A stretch of 64,000 bases of DNA, from the NCBI GenBank assembly GCA_036852015.1, contig JAANDG010000556.1, positions 1 through 64,000 of the forward strand, written 5' to 3'. Position numbers and translations under genes: made by a program. The notes under the pieces were generated by a model. That model was given only the letters and a program-made list of their open reading frames with translations. It was not told where the DNA came from and did not search any database. Shown in pieces: positions 11,548-26,364 of this stretch (positions are counted from its first letter, which is position 1; each line of letters begins with the position of its first letter). Origin of the DNA: Pelodera strongyloides. Taxonomy: Eukaryota > Nematoda > Chromadorea > Rhabditida > Rhabditidae.

Positions 11548-14500
11548 ATGTCTGCAAATGTAGTGGAAGCTAAACCTGGTGAGTTATAATAGCTAATTAC
11601 GCATTTAAAATTAGACGCAACAAGGGACATTCCATCGAAATACTTATTATAGCAATAAACATTTTTTGAGGTAACAGTACAATGTCGTCCATATAACAAA
11701 AGATTTAGGGAAATATTTGCAAAACTATGTAAAGCAGACCCGTTATATGTACATTGCTGTCTTTTCATCGTATTATTTGATGCACACCTCTGTGTGCCAA
11801 AGTAAGATCACTCTACTTCGCTTCTCCATAGTTTGCACAAAATAAAAGATTATTAACAGATACTGACAATTGCTAATCAAGAGCAATTGTAGACAGTGTG
11901 CTGGCCGATGTGAATATCCGAAAGACGAACGGACTGGCCGCTTTTCTCAATAATGAAAGTGAGATTATTGACTTATTTTTGAGTCAAAATTAGCCTACAA
12001 TACATGTAATTTGTGTTTTAATCTCTAGAAAACGAAATGTAATGGAAAGATAACGGTTTGTCATGCTACAAGAAACACTAGGTCCTATGGCTGCGCTTGA
12101 AATGCTGCACAGGATTAGGTTTTCTATTGTGAAGGGGCTTTGCTGCACATTATTATGTATCTTCAAGCTTAACCCCCTAAGGGCGCGTTCGGGTTGCTCT
12201 TTCCGAAAGGAAAACATGCAAATTTATCGTTCGGGTTGGCTGTTTCCGAAAGGATTTAATGCTTTGAGAAAGCAAAAAACACTGTATGAATTTGCATGTT
12301 GAACATGCAAATGTATGAATTAGCATGGTTAACATGCAAATTCATACTGTATTTTTGGCTTTCTCAAAGCATTAAATCCTTTCGGAAACAGCCAACCCGA
12401 ACGATAAATTTGCATGTTTTCCTTTCGGAAAGAGCAACCCGAACGCGCCCTAACTGAAGGAAGGGTATACTCAACGATAGCTGTACGGCTGTGCTCTTCA
12501 AGGAATGCGTAAAACGCGTGCGTAAAAGTGCGTAGCGCGTGCGTAAGTGTAAAGTAGTGTAATGCAAGTGCGTAAAAAAATAGGATCCAAACCTTGGTAT
12601 TAAATAATGCAAAGTACCTTACCAAAATAAATTACGCATTGTATTTCAGAATTATACTCGGTGAAGGTCTCGTCCTACTGTATCGTCACAGTGTCAGTGT
12701 TCCACATTCTGTGGTGTGCAATCAGATCGCTTCTCTACTTTAGATACTTCAGGAATATATTTGCGGCGCAGAGTGAGTGAACTATCATCTTTAGAGATAG
12801 TGATATTGGCTAGGAGCTTATAAGCATACCTTTAGAACTGAGAACCTTTAGTTTTTTCTTCATTCACATTTACCCTTATTACTTTTTCCTACCATTCAGT
12901 TGGTGGGCCAAGTCCCTCGGGACTTCGCTCTATCACTCGAGATGGAGTATGCTCTTATGGCATGGCAACCCAGGCAACCTACCGTTGGTGGGTACTGTCC
13001 TTATGGACTAATTTCCTTGCCAAGGCCAACATTGATCCTGTTCCAAAGTCATTTCATCCACGTAAAAATTGGTCAGCGAAGGCCCCGTAGTTGAACGTAT
13101 TTATGAATCTCTGATCTCTGATCCGCTACATATGTGTGTTTGAACGATTTGAAATTGTTTATTTAATCTAGAAGATCAACGCGAACAAAATATTGAAGAC
13201 CAGTGCGGCATCTCTTATCCGGTAGGTAAACTTGTTCACTGATTATCTGTTTCTGATTTTGAGTTATCGTCTGACTCTGTCTTGTTAGATAAAATAAGGT
13301 CATTGTTTCAGTTTGAAATGTTTGAAACGTATTATCGATAACTGCATTCGTTGGTAGTGCTGATCAGGGAACTGTATTGAATTATACTGATCATGTTCAT
13401 TTGTATGTGATGCGATTATCCAAAATTTGTCTCGAAAACCGGCTGTTATACAGCTTTAAACAACCATTTCAGCTGCTCCTGACCATCTGGGTGTTCTTCC
13501 TGATTGTCCAGGCTTTCCACCTCGTCTCTTTGATTTGGGCCCTTCTCAGAAGAACCGAGGATTCGTGGAAAATTGTCACCACTTCCAATGTAGGTATTGC
13601 GGCGAATGTAACGAGAAAATTGGCGTGCAAGCGGCCCCAAATCCACGCGACACGCCGTTGTCACGCGGCTTGCACGCCAAGTTTCGTCAGTGTGCTATGC
13701 GGGTTGACCCTTTTCTTTTGGATGAGAGCAGTTATTTGCATAGAAAGAAGCAATATTCACTAATCAATAAGTATGTGTTTTCCCTTTAGTTGTACACGTT
13801 TTGCTTCGACATTGTCACCTTTCTCGTGATCACCTTTTACAATTTGTGTGGATGCTTTCGTGAGTACATTTTTCTTATAAATTTTTAGGAGATTTACACT
13901 ATGTCTTCTCTATGAATATGCTTTGGCCTCTCCCTCTCCTACAATTTTTTTTCTTTGCTCAGGCCTTTGCTCAGGCCTTCGCTCAGGCCTTTGCTCAAAC
14001 CTGCTCAGGAATTTGCTCAGGCCTTTTAATCAGGCTTTGATTCCTTTGCAAAACATCTTTCGAAGAGGATTTTATGATAGATACGTTCAGCTTGGAGTAA
14101 TACAATTGCCGCATTTGGGTATTGTTTCTAAGTTAAAGTAAAATACCGGCCGGTTTTTGAAATTCATCGTGGACAACTGAATTCTTACGTATTTATGCCA
14201 ATTTAGTCGAATTAGCTCGTTTTTTATTCCAATTTATGGTCATTTGCATAGCTGCATAAGAATTATGGTGTACTCTATGTGTTTCAAAATATGACCGGTA
14301 TTTCGCTTTAAAATTGTATGTTTCACACAATTTAGCCCTTCGCTACCCGCAAATCTTCGCCGTTATCAACGTGGTGGCCACCCTAACCTGGATGTTCTAC
14401 CTCTATTGGTGGTTTATGTTGGCCAGCACAATGACTTACGTAGTCAGGTAGACTTTGCCATATAATACAATACAATTACTGCGTATGAAAACTTTCATTA

Positions 14501-16354
14501 TCTTTCCTTGTGGTTTACCTCGTTCGCACAAAAGGTGCTTGTTCACTCCTCGAGGTAATCTATGAGCGATATAACATCCGGTTTTTGAAACATATGGTTT
14601 AAAAAGCCGGATGTTATACCGCTTTCAGATTCATAATTTTACAGGCACCACGCCGCAATGGTGGAGAGATATGTGAGTTTGACCATGTTGTGACAAATTA
14701 TAAATTCATGCTTTTAGTTCTACCTCTCTTTTATTGGGTTCGTAGATAAATAGTTGGGGATTCACAAGATTACAGCATAAGGTCCCTGAGACCATCTTCA
14801 CCACTCCGATTCCCTTGGGGAAGTAGTACCTGGGGACAAAAAAGGCATTCTAATGTGAGACAGGCAGAGAAAAAGACGGGAAATTCCCCATGGGGAATTG
14901 AGTGGTGAATATTATGGCCTCTGGTCCGCATCTATTTATGAGTATAAAGTCGAAAGTGTGGTGTTGTAAGTAGTATACCAATCCATTGCAGAACAACAAG
15001 AAAGGGTCGAGGGATGTAGGTGAGATATTTTTAATATGAATATCAACAATAAGACTAAAGAAAGTGCCTGGTCGTGTATACACAGGAAAGTGGAAACCCC
15101 GATATGGCCCCGATTATTTTGGAAAAAACCCCGATATGACCCCGATTCTTCCAAAAAACCCCGATATGGCCCCGATCACGTCCCGCAAAAAGCCCGATCA
15201 GGAATAATCGGGGCCATATCGGGAACAGTTCCCAATATAACCCCGATTATTTCAAAAAACCCCGATATGACCCCGATTATTTGTCGAAAAACCCCGATAT
15301 GGCCCCGATCATTTCCAAAAAACCCCGATATGACCCCGATTATTTTCCAGAAAACCCCGATATGGCCCCGATCACGGCCCGATTTTTTGCGGGACGTGAT
15401 CGGGGCCATATCGGGGTTTTTGATTTCCCATGCATGCATGAACAGCTTTCCCAATTGGGAGAAATTGTCTCTGCGAGTCGCTGTTTTGTATGATCCCTCT
15501 CTGTCTCTCACCTTCCACGAGAGCTTATGGGAGCCTCCCGCTACAGTAAGAATGAGAATGAGAGGGCAGGCAACATCGATCTTTAATCTACAAGCTTACA
15601 CACTAAATTGAACCCGTTACGTTCCGGATAAATGCTGAGAGCATATGGCGGCGCTAATAAGCTTCAATCTATGTGTACTTACGTTAGCTGAAATATTGAG
15701 CTCGCACACATTCCACTTTAGGTTCGGCGGACCAAGTGATAACTGCCGAATCGAAACGTTCCAATGAAGGATTTGATCAGTCGAAGAGAGAGAAAAAGGT
15801 TAGTGTTAATCTGATAGAGATGATCGTTTCGGGAGCAAACCAAGTATTGATCCTAGGTCGTTCGGTGAATTTAGCCACTGACGTAACCCTGGGTCTGTGC
15901 ACGCTTATGTGTGTTAGTGTCCGATAGTGTCCAGCTACTGGGTTTGTAGTGCTCGGCTAATACACGCTCTTGTTATAAGTCCCAAAAACCCGAATTTTGT
16001 ATACTTATCTCCTTTCAGTAGATCTCATTTGTTTTTCAAACATTTTACTCTGTGTTGGATTTTGTGCGCATCTCCCTGATGTAATAAATTATTAGATACG
16101 CGGAAGAGTTATCACTCTATATCAACAACTGTTCTAATGCGAGTATGTAAGTTCCGGTCAGTTATCCTGAAAAAAAAGATAAACTGTATATTACATACGC
16201 TATACTTATCCATGAATTTCGGCTTATCTTCACATGAAACTTGTTTCAGGCTCTGAACGCAGCACCAGCGCCATTGGCTGCCGCTGCGGTGGCCCCGGCT
16301 CCGCCATCAGCAACGCCGCCGCCCACAGACAACACGGCCAAGAAGAGCCAATAA
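11548..16354 (+). CDS. Four-transmembrane protein of unknown family
   Basis: Phase-consistent exons: 11548-11578, 12650-12772, 13172-13221, 13473-13589, 13790-13859, 14336-14447, 14645-14672, then 15722-15798 and 16250-16354 (stop TAA). The start MSANVVEAKPELYSVKVSSY precedes four hydrophobic segments: around YCIVTVSVFHILWCAI, LLLTIWVFFLIVQAFHLVSL, FDIVTFLVITFYNLCGCF and IFAVINVVATLTWMFYLYWW. A charged segment with one Cys (EDQCG) separates TM1 from TM2. The tail is Lys-rich and then Ala/Pro-rich, ending TAKKSQ. The join from 14672 to 15722 does not keep phase, so a small exon is missing or the weaker donor at 14677 (GTTTGA) is used. AATAAA follows near 16605. The four-TM layout resembles MARVEL or tetraspan proteins, but I see no diagnostic motif. 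Confidence 0.72.
12181..12450. mobile_element. PIF/Harbinger-type MITE, copy 2
   Basis: A 270-base palindrome with the same GGGCGCGTTCGGG termini as the 10741 element, flanked by TAA on both sides (12178-12180 and 12451-12453). The interior differs from copy 1 (TTTGCATG motifs) but keeps CTGTATGAATT and TTTCCGAAAGG. It sits in intron 1 of the four-TM gene. Confidence 0.85.
13953..14035. repeat. GCTCAGGCCTTT minisatellite
   Basis: A unit of about 13 bases, TTTGCTCAGGCC with variants, repeats about six times inside an intron of the four-TM gene. Confidence 0.75.
14133..14312. mobile_element. MITE, family with TTAAAGCGAAATACCGGCC termini
   Basis: Inverted ends of the AAATACCGGCCGGTTTTTGA type flank about 120 bases with a GTGGACAACTGAATTC box. 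It ends immediately before the splice acceptor of the four-TM gene's sixth exon. Related copies lie at 23188, 27951, 37566, 55292 and 57558, with a half copy near 19085-19190. Confidence 0.82.
14781..14925. mobile_element. MITE, family with GAGGCCATATTCACCACT termini
   Basis: The ends are CTGAGACCATCTTCACCACT and the complement of AGTGGTGAATATTATGGCCT. The interior GACAAAAAAGGCATTCTAA is shared with 54123-54268. Other members lie at 30555-30740 and 34971-35114, with a lone end at 40966-40980. Confidence 0.75.
15094..15422. repeat. Inverted-repeat element built of a CCCCGATATGGCCCCGAT minisatellite
   Basis: Units of about 30 bases, AACCCCGATATGGCCCCGAT plus a variable AT-rich linker, run forward. 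They are interrupted by reverse-complement copies near 15195-15230 and at 15390-15422. The result is a foldback element whose arms are themselves tandem repeats. The ORFs over it on both strands are repeat-derived. Confidence 0.8.
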
Positions 16355-17654
16355 TTCGCGCGGAGTGTGCCTTAATACCTAGAATACAACATGTGAAGAA
16401 CTTAAATTTATTGTATTTCTCTAGATCTTTCGATTTGTATGTGGAACTGCAGGCTTATGAGACCCGAACTTATTATTTTTCCCAAAACCAAAGTTCACCT
16501 TTTGTAAAGAACAACAGTAGTTTTATAACTATCATTGTTTTCAAATAGGTCTTTTTCGATTGAAGCATTAGCTTATCGTGGACTCATCAACATTTTGACT
16601 TTCGAAATAAAGTTTTCCATGAGCATGAGGTTATGTGTGTGATTTTTTTTTAAAGTGTTCTGAAAACGTATTCAAATATTATGAACAAGAAATTATTTCC
16701 GAAACTATTGGCCTAAATAAATATGGCCTGTCATTTTTACTTTTTACCTTCAACCGGAGACGTTTGAGGTAAGTAACAGCCATAACTACATACTAGTTGA
16801 TTTTATTTTAATAAGACTCTTGGAAGTCCATATTCTTTACTCTTCTGATTTTCGTCAGTTATTTTCATTAATTTTCTGTCAGTTAATTTCTGAAACAAGG
16901 AAATAAGGAAATAAATAAAACATACAAATGCAAAAGTGCAGGTGAAGTGCGGAAAAGTATAACACAAATTCATGAATATTAATTGTCCACTTTAAGACCT
17001 CAATTTTCATTAACATTGTTGGATTTCAAATTTTTATTTATTTTTTAAAAGGTACTGTCATTATACCGTAAATTGGTGATGCGCATTACATGTAATTTCG
17101 TATTTTTCTGTTTCTTTTGAAAAATTGCTTCCAATTGGTTAATGAGCGAACGGTAAACGTACAATTACGTTAATTAGAAGTGTAACACATATATTATGTA
17201 CTTTCTAATTTTCTCTATTTTTCTTACGAAAATGTTGTTTTCTTGGTTTTCGGTTCCTTGCGTATTTTATTTGCAACTGCATTTTTACAACTGTGGTATT
17301 TATGCAACGTTGTGTGTGGTTCAGATGTACAATTATCGGGATAACTTTGAATTAAGTTGTGTCTTCAATAGTGTAGGTCATATTAGTTAGGTGTGGATGG
17401 GGTTGGAGTATCGTTTCAAACTTTCCCTCGTAATGCGTACGATTACATACGATTCTGTCGGTATACGGTATCACCCAATCACCGCAGACAACACGCATTA
17501 TGAGGTTTTCAAGTTCCGGGACGTGCCTATTTCACTTATGTTCGCGGTCGTTTGTATTAATATAGTAACATTTTATTTGTTTCATTCATTGTCAAGTTTG
17601 AGGTTTCTACATACAGTAAGCCTACTTCGATCAAGTTTCAGAACCAGAACAGCA

Positions 17655-21643
<3,989 letters not shown>

Positions 21644-22858
21644 ATAAGTAAACGTTAATAAATTTATTGATTATTTTCAATAAACCATTCAACATATCGA
21701 CAGACTCCCCCGCTTACATAGCATTAGCCTGAAGACGTCGCGCAGGTTGTCATCTGGAACCCGTAGTATATTGTGCCTATGACCACTATGGTCTAGTCAT
21801 AAGCTTCGAAAGTTATAAACTTCGAACGTCGAACAAAAGTCCTTACCGAATACATGTTTGTTTCTCCCCCCCCCTTACGGCCCTACCCCAAGTCCCAAGT
21901 ATGGTACCTTTTACACTTACGACCCTACGTCATGTATGGTGCTAGCCTAGAATAAAAGACCACGTCTTCAATTGTAAAGGAGTATTATTTTCTCTCTTAC
22001 AGTCTTACGCTCACTAGCGTGCACAACAAAAATATTTATTCCTTCTCATGGATTCTTTTAGCTGACTGTGTGCGCCAGATATTTCCGACACAAATACAAA
22101 ATTAAACACACAGAACTTAGTAAATATATTCCGTCGTACGTCACATACAGTACTACCTTGTCCACCGCATATTATAGTATGCACTTTTATTACAGATAGA
22201 AAGTCACCTACGCAATGCAGGTGCAAAGTACCTGTTGAAATGTTTCAGGTTCAAAAATAAGCTAATAAATAATTAAGAAACTTCCTCTTTTACCACACCT
22301 GGGCGCAACTTTTTGCAAACCTAAATAGAATATATCTGATTTTCTGGCGTGGAACTCTAATCTTACAATTTGTAATTTTTGGCTACATGAAACTGTATGC
22401 GAACTTGGAAACGGACAATTTTGTTTTCTCGTAATTTCTTTTAGAATCAGAGCTTACGCGGCACGCTTGCAATTAGTTAATTGCCAGTAAGGTTGGCGTG
22501 ATGCATAATTGATCACAATTAGCAGTGTTTTTGGAATCGAAACATCTAAATCACTGTTATTTTGACCTTCCTTGGGATGTTGCGACGTGTGTTCCACGTT
22601 TTATAATTTACAAATTACAAGTTAGCGTACAGTGCGCAGAGTCAACATACTGTCTTACAATACTACCCTCGTACGCCTCGTAGTATTGGTTTGGTGGTAG
22701 TGTAACAAGTTGCAATGCTCCAGATGTCCGGGGTTCAATTCCCCATGGCGTCAAGGTTTTGCGAGCCGAATTTAATAAAATTCATGAATCTATGTTATAG
22801 TGCCTGTAACTTCCTTTATTCTCTCTATTTCATACAAAATCTCGCTTATTTCGTATAA
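21644..22858. other. Intergenic region between the two receptor genes, with SINE-like fragments
   Basis: At 21717-21765 a TTGTCATCTGGAACCCGTAG block matches the tail of the element at 3760-3990. At 22678-22757 a tRNA-like head (GGTTTGGTGGTAGTG, then GGGGTTCAATTCCCC) resembles that element's head. I see no gene in this stretch, which presumably also holds the promoter of receptor 2. Confidence 0.5.
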
Positions 22859-25800
22859 ATGTCGAGTTGCAGGAAAGCAGAAATTGAAAAACGGCACGTA
22901 ATGCCAGTAAACGAAACTGTCGATTTCTCCGAGCTGGAGGGCCAAGTTGTAGGAGCTTTAGTGGATCAAATTGTTATCACAAGTATCACATTAATCCTTA
23001 GTGCAGTAAATTCTGCCGCTTATATTCGATTGCTGATTTATTACACGAGAAATGGTGTCAAGTCACAATTTCAACGACTTTTTATGATTTGTATGTTCAA
23101 TGTGAGGCCTTTTTTTGGTGTTTTTTGGAGACATTTTGAGCCGCGTCTTTTTGAAATAGCCAAGCGATTCCTTTTCCTAACACAATATTAAAGCGAAATA
23201 CCGGCCGGTTTTTGAACCACATCGAGTAGACCAGCATTCTTATGCATGCAAATGACCATAAACTAGAAAAAAAATCGAGCTAAATACGAGGAAATTTGCA
23301 TAAATACGTAAGAATTTAGTTGTCCATAAATAATCAATAAATCGATAATTAATTATCATCCAATGATATTTATTCATTTAGGACCAAATGTGTATTTATT
23401 CACAAACATTCATGCTCAGCATGCCTGCGTGTGGCACATTTCACTTTTATAATAACATTTTGGTTAGTTTATCTAACTTTACCAAAACAAATTTGGAGTG
23501 AGAAATAAGCAAACAGACAATCTAACCAGAAGTAGGCAACATCTCCGTTTTTTATGTCGAAGTCCAGAGCCTGAGAATAAAAGCGGTGAAAGAAGATTGT
23601 TTTGCATTCTGCAGTTGTAATACTTTGTCTTTAGACGGGTTTCGTGCCAACGTTCGGCTATTACATAATGCTGGTGGCAATTAACACCCAAATGATTGGA
23701 TCACTAATGATCGCCGTCAACCGAGCGCTATCCGTTTCCCGACCGCTAACTTACGAAAAAGTACGTTGTCCAAGTTACATACGACTCAAAAAAGAATTCA
23801 AGATTCAAGGGATAATAATGTTAGCTGAACACCAGTATTAGAAACTGTTTATGTGCGCTATGTATCGAAATCATGCAACGTATTATTTGAATCATGGTTG
23901 GGGCGCACACCTTATCAGTATACCAGCCGTTCGAAGAGCCCTACGGGCTCTTCTCCGACTGGAGGAATCGGCCTTCGGCCGATTGTTTCCCTATTTAAAA
24001 CATACACATGTCTACAAAGTCATTTATGATTGGGGAAACGTAGAATATGAGTCTAGATATCCATTCGACTAATTGTTATGGTACCATGCAAATTTGCCAT
24101 TGAAGGGATCTATGTAGAGCAGATTGTTAATCTTGTGATAAGCTAGCATAGCTCAACCGGTAGAGCGTTGGACTGTGAATCGAGAGGTTGTTGTGTGCTG
24201 CTGTGGGTTCGAATCTCGCCAGCGACAAAGATTTTGTATGCTCTTTCGATCGAAGAATTTTCTTTATGAAGGGATTTCGTTGTGCACATAAAAACAAACC
24301 CGTGACAAACTCTTCTCCTTTATATAATAAGATAAGCAACTAATAAAAATTCAGAGTTCGCGGCGCTATTTCTGGGTGATGGTTGTTATTATTGTTGTAC
24401 TAGCACAGGCGAATTCGGTTCGAGTTCTCCTGAAGGTATGTTGCGTGACAAATGCAAATTGTGTTATGTGAATGCACTTATTAGAAAACAATAGTGGTGC
24501 GCGGCGAAAACACGGCGCGAAAATACTGCGCTTCGAGAACTGACGCGAGAACAGTTTGTTGAATGTGTCATAATAAAAAGCAAGACAGATGCGCACGTCG
24601 AGCATACACAACGGTTCGCATCGCGTAAAAACGAATCGATATAATAATCTATCACATATGAGCCACTTACAAGCCCTTGCCATTCTGTTAAATAATTCTT
24701 CTCTCGCAATGCTCAGTGTGAAGTATTGTTTGGGTACACTCCTTTTTATTTCACTGTACACTCTATTGTTTTTTTTTACTAACTGAAAAATTTCAGGGCG
24801 CCAAGTTTAACGCGCTTGCAGATGCTCTTTTTGTCGTCTCTGCTTCAACAAGTGTAAGGTTTTGTAAAAGTATTTGAGATTTGGTCAGGTTCATGGCAAA
24901 CAGTCACGTAATTTTGGTACTGTGATCGACCCTGCAAATGCATACAATTGCTCAACAAAACAGCACATTTCAAAAAGAAAATACTGGTGTTTAAAAAAAA
25001 ATGGTTTTGTGCAGTTCAGTTTTGAGACCCTGTAAATTGAAATAGTGTTAAAGCGAAATGCTAGCCCCTTTGGAAAATTTGCATATGATAAGCAAATCCT
25101 ATGTATCCTATGCTAATTTTGCGCGATCGTCCACGGCTATCGCGCAAAATTAGCATAGGATACACACGATTTGCTTATCATATGCAAATTTTCCAAAGGA
25201 GCTGGCATTTCGCTTTAATACACGGTTTTCAGTCTTTCGAGGGCACAATGCACGTAGTCTACTGCTTCATTTGTATTTTCCCAACTTTTCTCTGCAATAT
25301 TTACACTGGAATTCGGTTGTTTATCCATGTTCGCCTTATGAAGAAATCGTCGAATTCAACGAATCGAAGCGATATGAAATTCCACTTCACAAGCTTTTTC
25401 ATGTTTGCCATGCAAAATATCCAGACAGTTGAACAGGTACTGTAGCTTACAGTAATACCGTTACAGTAATCTTACTGTAGTGTATTTAACAGGGGCTCAT
25501 GATAATTCTTATGATATAAAGGAGACGAGTTTACTTTTTTGTTTGAAGCCGCGTGTGAATGCAACAAAGCCCATTCATAAAGATTTGCTCGCAGAAATGG
25601 AACATACAAAAACATTTGCTTCCGGCGGGATTCGAAATTCGAACCCACTGTGAACACATTCCTCCAGTCTAGGGCTCTTCATCCGGCTGGTAATATATAT
25701 TCGATTCTCAGGTAATGCTCAATAGAGTAGCCGGGACGGAAGCAGCTGCCTATATAGCCATGTACATTGATCCGTGGATATCGAATATTAACTGCCTTCT

Positions 25801-26120
25801 GCCGTTATGGTTTCTTATTCTGATTTCAAAAGAAACACGCGAGGTCAGTCTAACTTTGACCTTTGCCCCCGGTAGATTATCAACCTTGTCTGCAGTAGTC
25901 GTAGTCTCATGGGCAACTTTGTTTCGTATATATTACCAAGGGATAACCACGGACAAAGTTTAGTGCGCGTCGTAACGCACATCATACAAACAAACAGGGG
26001 ACATTTTATATTAAGAATTCTATATTGCAGATAGTCTTCCCATGGTGCACTCGTGCACGCACGAACAACCGAGTTTTCCTTGTGGAATCTACGACTGATA
26101 AACGAACCACTATCAGATAA
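22859..26120 (+). CDS. Nematode serpentine (7TM) chemoreceptor, paralog 2
   Basis: Eight exons with all phases zero: 22859-23101, 23382-23462, 23635-23760, 24355-24435, 24797-24853, 25233-25436, 25712-25843 and 26031-26120 (stop TAA), giving 337 residues. Exons 2 to 5 have exactly the same lengths as in receptor 1 (81, 126, 81, 57), which with the shared motifs shows tandem gene duplication. Motifs: GVKSQFQRLFMICMFN after TM1, TGFVPTFGYYIML in TM3, IAVNRALSVSRPLTYEK after TM3, RSDMKFHFTSFFMF before TM6 and INCLLPLWFLILISKETRE at TM7. The N-terminal extension is longer and the C-terminal tail much shorter than in receptor 1. Introns 3 and 6 carry copies of a SINE, and intron 5 a MITE. The receptor class is unresolved. 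Confidence 0.85.
23188..23335. mobile_element. MITE of the ACCGGCCGG family, right end decayed
   Basis: It starts TTAAAGCGAAATACCGGCCG and holds the GTAGACCAGCATTCTTATGC and TAAGAATTTAGTTGTCCA boxes. The right terminal repeat is missing. It lies in intron 1 of receptor 2. Confidence 0.75.
23922..24332 (+). mobile_element. tRNA-derived SINE, copy 1
   Basis: This element of about 411 bases is shared with 42745-43152. Its head folds into strong hairpins (GAAGAGCCCTACGGGCTCTTC, CGGCCTTCGGCCG). From about 24143 follows a tRNA-like stretch: an A box in TAGCTCAACCGGTAGAGC, an anticodon-like loop CTGTGAA (GTG at the anticodon position), and a B box GGTTCGAATC. A common tail ends CTCCTTTATATAATAAG. 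Extra bases between anticodon arm and B box rule out an ordinary tRNA gene. It lies in intron 3 of receptor 2. Confidence 0.8.
25048..25218. mobile_element. MITE, family with TTAAAGCGAAATGCTAGCCC termini
   Basis: A 171-base palindrome whose arms (CCTTTGGAAAATTTGCATAT and following) pair almost perfectly around GTCCACGGC. Related termini occur at 19327 and 48047. It ends 14 bases before the acceptor of receptor 2 exon 6. Confidence 0.85.
25492..25692 (-). mobile_element. tRNA-derived SINE, copy 3 (diverged, 5' deleted)
   Basis: Read on the minus strand it keeps, in order, CCAGCCGG, a GAAGAGCCCTAG remnant, GGTTCGAAT, TTTTGTATG, TTCTTTATGAA-like and CTCCTTTATAT boxes of the other two copies. 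The A-box portion is missing. It lies in intron 6 of receptor 2, in opposite orientation to that gene. Confidence 0.65.
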
Positions 26121-26364
26121 TAGTGGAAAATGTATTTTGTTGCATTTGCATTATCATAAGGATGTCGAAGTAAAAGGTCATAAAATTCTGTAAGCAATTA
26201 CACCATACAGAAAGAAAGGTTGACATTTACGCTCAACATATAGTAATATGTAAACTAATCACTGGACACGCACGCTTTGCAGCCCTTCGTTGTTAAATTG
26301 GACCGGAGACATCAAAAGAACCTCTTAGTGTAATATATTTATTGATTCTCTTTTAGAATATTGC

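Noticed and set aside
13923..14141. ORF rich in LCSGL repeats
   Set aside because: Translation of the GCTCAGGCC minisatellite inside an intron of the four-TM gene.
15036..15611. ORF of 191 codons with repeated NPDMAPI-like text
   Set aside because: Derived from the CCCCGATATGGCCCCGAT minisatellite.
22678..22757. A tRNA gene
   Set aside because: A B-box-like T arm is present, but I could not fold a convincing acceptor stem and anticodon arm; kept only as a SINE-like fragment.
24143..24235. A functional tRNA-His gene
   Set aside because: The anticodon and acceptor stems are mismatched, the distance from anticodon arm to B box is too long, and the same sequence recurs as part of a 410-base dispersed element.
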